From positions 2,542,001 through 2,606,000 of the forward strand of contig NC_026744.1 of NCBI RefSeq assembly GCF_000210295.1: a stretch of 64,000 nt of DNA. The letters run 5' to 3'. This stretch comes from Trypanosoma brucei gambiense DAL972. Lineage: Eukaryota > Euglenozoa > Kinetoplastea > Trypanosomatida > Trypanosomatidae. Below, in pieces: positions 60,719 through 64,000 of this stretch (position 1 is the first letter of the stretch; each line of letters begins with the position of its first letter). The translations under genes were made by a program, and so were the position numbers. The notes beneath the pieces are model-generated. The model saw only the letters and a list, made by a program, of their open reading frames with translations. It was not told the DNA's origin and searched no databases.

Positions 60719-62173
60719 TCAAGAAAAGTTCTTCCTCAACTGCCTCACGCATTCTAGCACGTTCGCATCGAAGTTGTCCAGTTCTTGCTGCTCTGTAGCA
60801 AAACGTTGCATCCTTTCCTCCATTTGATCCTCAAATGAGACAAAACTACGTAATTTCGACTGTGTACGCCCGACATCTTCAAGCATACGTTGCACATGCG
60901 CATCCTCCTCCAGAAACGCCTGCAGCTCCTGAGCCCGCTCTTTCGAGTGAGATAAATACTCGCCCTTAGCAGCATCCCTTCTCTGTCTCACTCGGGTAAG
61001 CGCATCCTCAAGTATCCGCCGTCGTTCAAGGCAGGCATGCAGTTCCTTTTCGATGTCTCTCCTCATGGAAGAACCAATTGAGGCCCCAGAATTTCTCGAG
61101 GCTTCCCGACATTTTAATTCCTCTAATTTCTGCTCGATATCCCCTTTGCTTTTTCTTACCCATTCGATATTTTCGCGTATCTGAACCAGTCGCCCCTGTT
61201 GCTGATGAAGCACGCTATCCAACAGAGACAAACCAGAAGGCCAAACACCACTCACTCCCTGCAGAATGCTCCTCTCCACACCGCTCAAGCTGTTCGTAAC
61301 ATTACCAGCGGGACTGGCACTTGTCCCACAATACAAGGTTAACATTGGGCAATCCGTCAGCACCGTTACTTCACCCACACAACTGAACAGCGCCCGCAAA
61401 CCAGCAGCAGCCGCCTTCACGGGGGCGCTAAAAGCGAAGTGAGAACTGCTCTCCCCATTTAAGAGGGCAGCCACAACGGCGTCGGGAAAGACAATAGAAA
61501 AATGGCCAAGGGACCCACCACTTGTAGCGTAGATTTCGCCATCAACGGAACCAGCATTACCCGTAAGTGTACTTCGCCATTGCAGGAGCGGAAGTACCAC
61601 CCGGTCCCCCGTGTTGTTCCGTAATAACTCCGATTTTATGGAAGAAGAGGTACCGCGGCCGCAGCAAACACAGGAGCCACCGTCCCATTCGTCTCGGCCG
61701 TTGACTGAGAGTTTTACGTAGGCTAAGGATGGTTGCAACGAGCTTGGTTCAATCGCGATACGCGTGGCTCGGAGCGTCAGGGTGAACAGTCTCTGCATTC
61801 CCACACGAAACGACACCTCTCCTTTACTGTTGGAACCATGACGCATATGCAGTGTCATTACGGAGTCCTTTGCACATGCCGCCACCAGGTCGTGCATCTG
61901 AGCAAGGCACACGCCAATAAGTTCGTTCACGCCACTTCCACTACGGCCGTAACACTCGAGAACTAATTGCGCCGCTTTCGCTGCAGCAAACCGATGACGG
62001 ACTGGCCACGATAACACAGAACTGGGCCCTGAGTCAAATGTAGTGAAGCAGCAGCGCGAATTTCCGCGGAGAAAGTAGGGAGGCCCATATTGCGCGGTAT
62101 CGACATAACGGGCTGCGAACCCCCATGCATACACTAAGAAACAATCCTCAGGAGTGTCTGTACCTGAGGGCAT
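60719..62173 (-). CDS. Hypothetical protein with C-terminal coiled coil
   Basis: 484 residues from ATG 62173; the open upstream frame encodes the T/C-rich splice tract (AG closing ATCTTCAG shortly before). Residues about 1-320 are beta-rich and mixed, with FLVYAWGFAARYVDTAQYGP near the start and SLAYVKLSVNGRDEWDGGS later, perhaps a C2- or lectin-like fold but not diagnosable. Residues about 330-484 are a charged coiled coil (RRRILEDALTRVRQRRDAAK, then MEERMQRFATEQQELDNF). A CVCCG in the middle may bind zinc. No family recognised. Confidence 0.7.
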   Translation of the reverse strand: MPSGTDTPEDCFLVYAWGFAARYVDTAQYGPPYFLRGNSRCCFTTFDSGPSSVLSWPVRHRFAAAKAAQLVLECYGRSGSGVNELIGVCLAQMHDLVAACAKDSVMTLHMRHGSNSKGEVSFRVGMQRLFTLTLRATRIAIEPSSLQPSLAYVKLSVNGRDEWDGGSCVCCGRGTSSSIKSELLRNNTGDRVVLPLLQWRSTLTGNAGSVDGEIYATSGGSLGHFSIVFPDAVVAALLNGESSSHFAFSAPVKAAAAGLRALFSCVGEVTVLTDCPMLTLYCGTSASPAGNVTNSLSGVERSILQGVSGVWPSGLSLLDSVLHQQQGRLVQIRENIEWVRKSKGDIEQKLEELKCREASRNSGASIGSSMRRDIEKELHACLERRRILEDALTRVRQRRDAAKGEYLSHSKERAQELQAFLEEDAHVQRMLEDVGRTQSKLRSFVSFEDQMEERMQRFATEQQELDNFDANVLECVRQLRKNFS

Positions 62174-62438
62174 AACCCCCTGCTTTCTGGCGGTGCCACA
62201 CTGAAGATAGGAGTCCGCAAGGAGAAAGAAATTGAAGGGAGAGGGTATGAACAGAACGCAACAAAGAAGACCAAAGGAAAGGGGGAAATGGGGGAAAAAC
62301 AACAACAATGAAGCATACTGGAGCTTTCTTTCTTAAACGCGGACACGATGTCGCTTCCCCCGCGCGGTTGCTGCGCTAATTTCCGCTTCGTTCCAGGTAT
62401 ATCGCCCCTACTCGTTTAAAAAATATCTATTGCACACA

Positions 62439-63287
62439 TCAACAAAAAGACTTCACTGACGACTCGATACACTGCAAACAAACTGGACATGTCTTACGAC
62501 CGCTACAACAAACTTCACAAAGTAATCGGTGTCCACACGGGAGCATAATGACCAGTGGCCTCTCGACACCGTGGCATTGTATACAGTATTGCATTGTAGA
62601 TTTTGTCACACACTCACCGGAGGTAGTGAGAACCGCATCAGCGTTAAGACAAGTTGTAGCGGAAGTGTCTTCCGCGTTACTAATCGCACATCGGTCAGAA
62701 GGTCCATCCGCTCCGTCACTACCGTCTTCCTCCTTGCTCACATCTTTCCCCTTTTGTAGGAGCATCATGCGGAAACCACAAACCTCTCTGTGACCATCGT
62801 GTAATTCCGGTGCGATGATTTCTCCACAGTGACGGCACTTAAACTGCAAAAGAAGACCGGTAGCAACCCGGCAAAGGGCGGCGCGGGGTTCACGGCAGAG
62901 CGGGCAAAACTGAAGCGCCATCACACACTTCTCACAACAAGATACGTGTCCGCAAGGGAGAAAAGCAAACGAACGCCGTGCCGCGAAGCATACAACACAC
63001 CATTCTTCCGTATCGTAGTCCCTCGAACAATCATCCCCCAAATCCTGCGACTCCCCTTGTTGCTGTTGTCGTAGATTCCTGAAGTTATTCTCGCGACAAG
63101 CTTCCCTATGCCCATCGAAAAGAACGGGATCAATGTACATTCCGCAAACACCACATCTTCTTCTTAGTGGTAAGGAGAATTGACTTCTTCTTGCTTCACC
63201 GCGAGCCGCTTGCTGGTGATCTTGATCAGCTCTACGCTGAGAAAAGAACGGAAAGCAACAACAACAGAATGAGGGCGCGTTTCCCAT
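62439..63287 (-). CDS. Double C2HC-RING zinc-finger protein with possible lipid anchor
   Basis: 282 residues with an internal duplication: C2HC finger (C45, C48, H60, C64), RING (C97 to C131, with HVSC at H114), second C2HC (C151, C154, H166, C170), second RING (C235 to C270, with CGHRLLC at H253). The RINGs suggest a ubiquitin E3 ligase. The start MGNAPSFCCCCFPFF has Gly2 and four Cys, a classical N-myristoylation plus palmitoylation context, so membrane or flagellar membrane anchoring is plausible (inference). A 17-A run (17 T on the minus strand) lies immediately upstream. An out-of-frame ATG lies four bases before the main ATG. Confidence 0.78.
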   Translation of the reverse strand: MGNAPSFCCCCFPFFSQRRADQDHQQAARGEARRSQFSLPLRRRCGVCGMYIDPVLFDGHREACRENNFRNLRQQQQGESQDLGDDCSRDYDTEEWCVVCFAARRSFAFLPCGHVSCCEKCVMALQFCPLCREPRAALCRVATGLLLQFKCRHCGEIIAPELHDGHREVCGFRMMLLQKGKDVSKEEDGSDGADGPSDRCAISNAEDTSATTCLNADAVLTTSGECVTKSTMQYCIQCHGVERPLVIMLPCGHRLLCEVCCSGRKTCPVCLQCIESSVKSFC

Positions 63288-63291
63288 GCAT
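63237..63291 (-). promoter_or_regulatory. Overlapping short ORF and internal splice-acceptor-like AG
   Basis: On the minus strand ATG at 63291 opens a 19-codon hydrophobic frame (MHGKRALILLLLLSVLFSA, then stop), overlapping the main start at 63287. The same bases form a pyrimidine tract (about 63272-63240) ending in TTCTTTTCTCAG, with AG at 63238-63237. Confidence 0.45.
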
Positions 63292-63883
63292 CAAAAAAAA
63301 AAAAAAAAACTCCCCACGGTTAGCTCTCTCCTATGCAATTATGTAGAATCGTGATTGTGTCTAGATTTGTGCAAGTATCGTACGCGGGAATGTTTATGTG
63401 AATATGTGTGCGTCTGTGCTCGAAAAAAAAAAAATACTTCGGATGGGTATTGACTGAACTGACTTACTTCTGTTATGTACTGGAAACGTACCTGCAGTGC
63501 GCGGTTCGGCGTACGCTCCCTCCCCTTCTCAAAACTGTAACGAGTGTACACCTCGAAGAAAATAAGGGAGAAAAATGAACGATCCGTTTCCTATGGACTG
63601 AGGGATTTCCATCATAACAAAACAGATAGAGGATGACCATAAGGAAAAAAAAACAAGTAAAAGGACACATAGTGAAGAGAGGCGCCATGGCAACCGTGAA
63701 ATATGTTGACACCTGCACCCAATATACACACACGCATCAATTATTAAGGCATAGGCACAATTTTTTCCAGACATATCTTATTACCATAAAGACAGTGGTT
63801 GGCAAACAAAGAGCATTCTAAACCCCCGATTCCACAGAGGTGCACAGACTGTCGAGTGCGTGGCGTAAAAAACAATTAGTGCT
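63288..63883 (-). other. Intergenic region, 596 bp
   Basis: RING gene 5' UTR with the 17-A run (63293-63309) and a 12-A run near 63423-63434, and the 3' UTR of the next gene. No gene. Confidence 0.55.
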
Positions 63884-64000
63884 CTAAAAAGTCCTCCCTG
63901 CGCCGTAAGCGGCACAGCGCTCGCGCAGCTCCACTGCTGCCTTCTGCAGCTCAGCAAATATACGTCTTAGTTCGGCCAAATGGGTCCGCTTGGCCTTTAC
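63884..64000 (-). CDS. C-terminal end of a gene leaving the window (helical, hypothetical)
   Basis: 38 codons then TAG. The translation AKRTHLAELRRIFAELQKAA, then VELRERCAAYGAGRTF, is helical and charged, like the end of a coiled coil. The gene begins beyond the window edge, so nothing can be said of function. Confidence 0.6.
   Translation of the reverse strand, partial: VKAKRTHLAELRRIFAELQKAAVELRERCAAYGAGRTF

Overview
This is nuclear DNA of a kinetoplastid. Gene content and protein style point to the Trypanosoma brucei group. No gene shows an intron, the coding regions lie in long same-strand arrays, and most starts have a polypyrimidine tract and AG (trans-splice acceptor) upstream. The linked set S-adenosylhomocysteine hydrolase, 14-3-3 and DNA topoisomerase III alpha resembles my recollection of a T. 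brucei chromosome 11 block. That placement is memory, not a search.

Layout: three plus-strand genes come first (phosphonopyruvate decarboxylase-like, COQ2-like prenyltransferase, a leucine-rich protein; 90-5849). From about 7.9 kb to the end every gene is on the minus strand. The two arrays converge on a strand-switch region (5850 to about 7924) with no convincing gene and several G or C homopolymers. The minus array ends there in a frameshifted pseudogene whose 3' half resembles a doublecortin domain.

From 8290 to 16717 a block of about 4.1-4.3 kb occurs twice, head to tail, around a 100-N assembly gap. Each block carries an octanoyltransferase (LipB) gene and a large thioredoxin-like protein with acidic repeats. 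Copy A has the intact LipB and a broken repeat protein; copy B has the intact repeat protein (three rather than two 66-residue units) and a LipB with three single-base deletions. This may be a real tandem duplication or two alleles assembled in series.

Reading leftwards from 64 kb, as transcription runs, the minus array holds: a coiled-coil fragment, a double C2HC-RING protein, a coiled-coil protein, glycyl-tRNA synthetase, the ESCRT-III subunit CHMP4/Snf7, a CEP78-like LRR protein, eIF3i, a MAM33-family protein, SAHH, two small membrane proteins, a GMC-type oxidoreductase, an RFC subunit, a coiled-coil protein, 14-3-3, topoisomerase III alpha, a CCHC-knuckle/NYN nuclease-like protein, a small hypothetical, the ZNG1/CobW GTPase, tubulin cofactor C, an ArfGAP, a hypothetical, a cyclophilin, a CFAP161-like/EF-hand protein, a TFIIH p62-like protein, a small membrane protein, V-ATPase subunit E and a zinc-ribbon protein. 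As usual in trypanosomes, neighbours share transcription but not necessarily pathway. Cytoskeleton/cilium-related candidates recur (CFAP161, TBCC, CEP78, the doublecortin-like pseudogene).

Start codons were chosen as the first ATG downstream of a plausible splice acceptor; several longer frames opening at GTG or TTG were trimmed.
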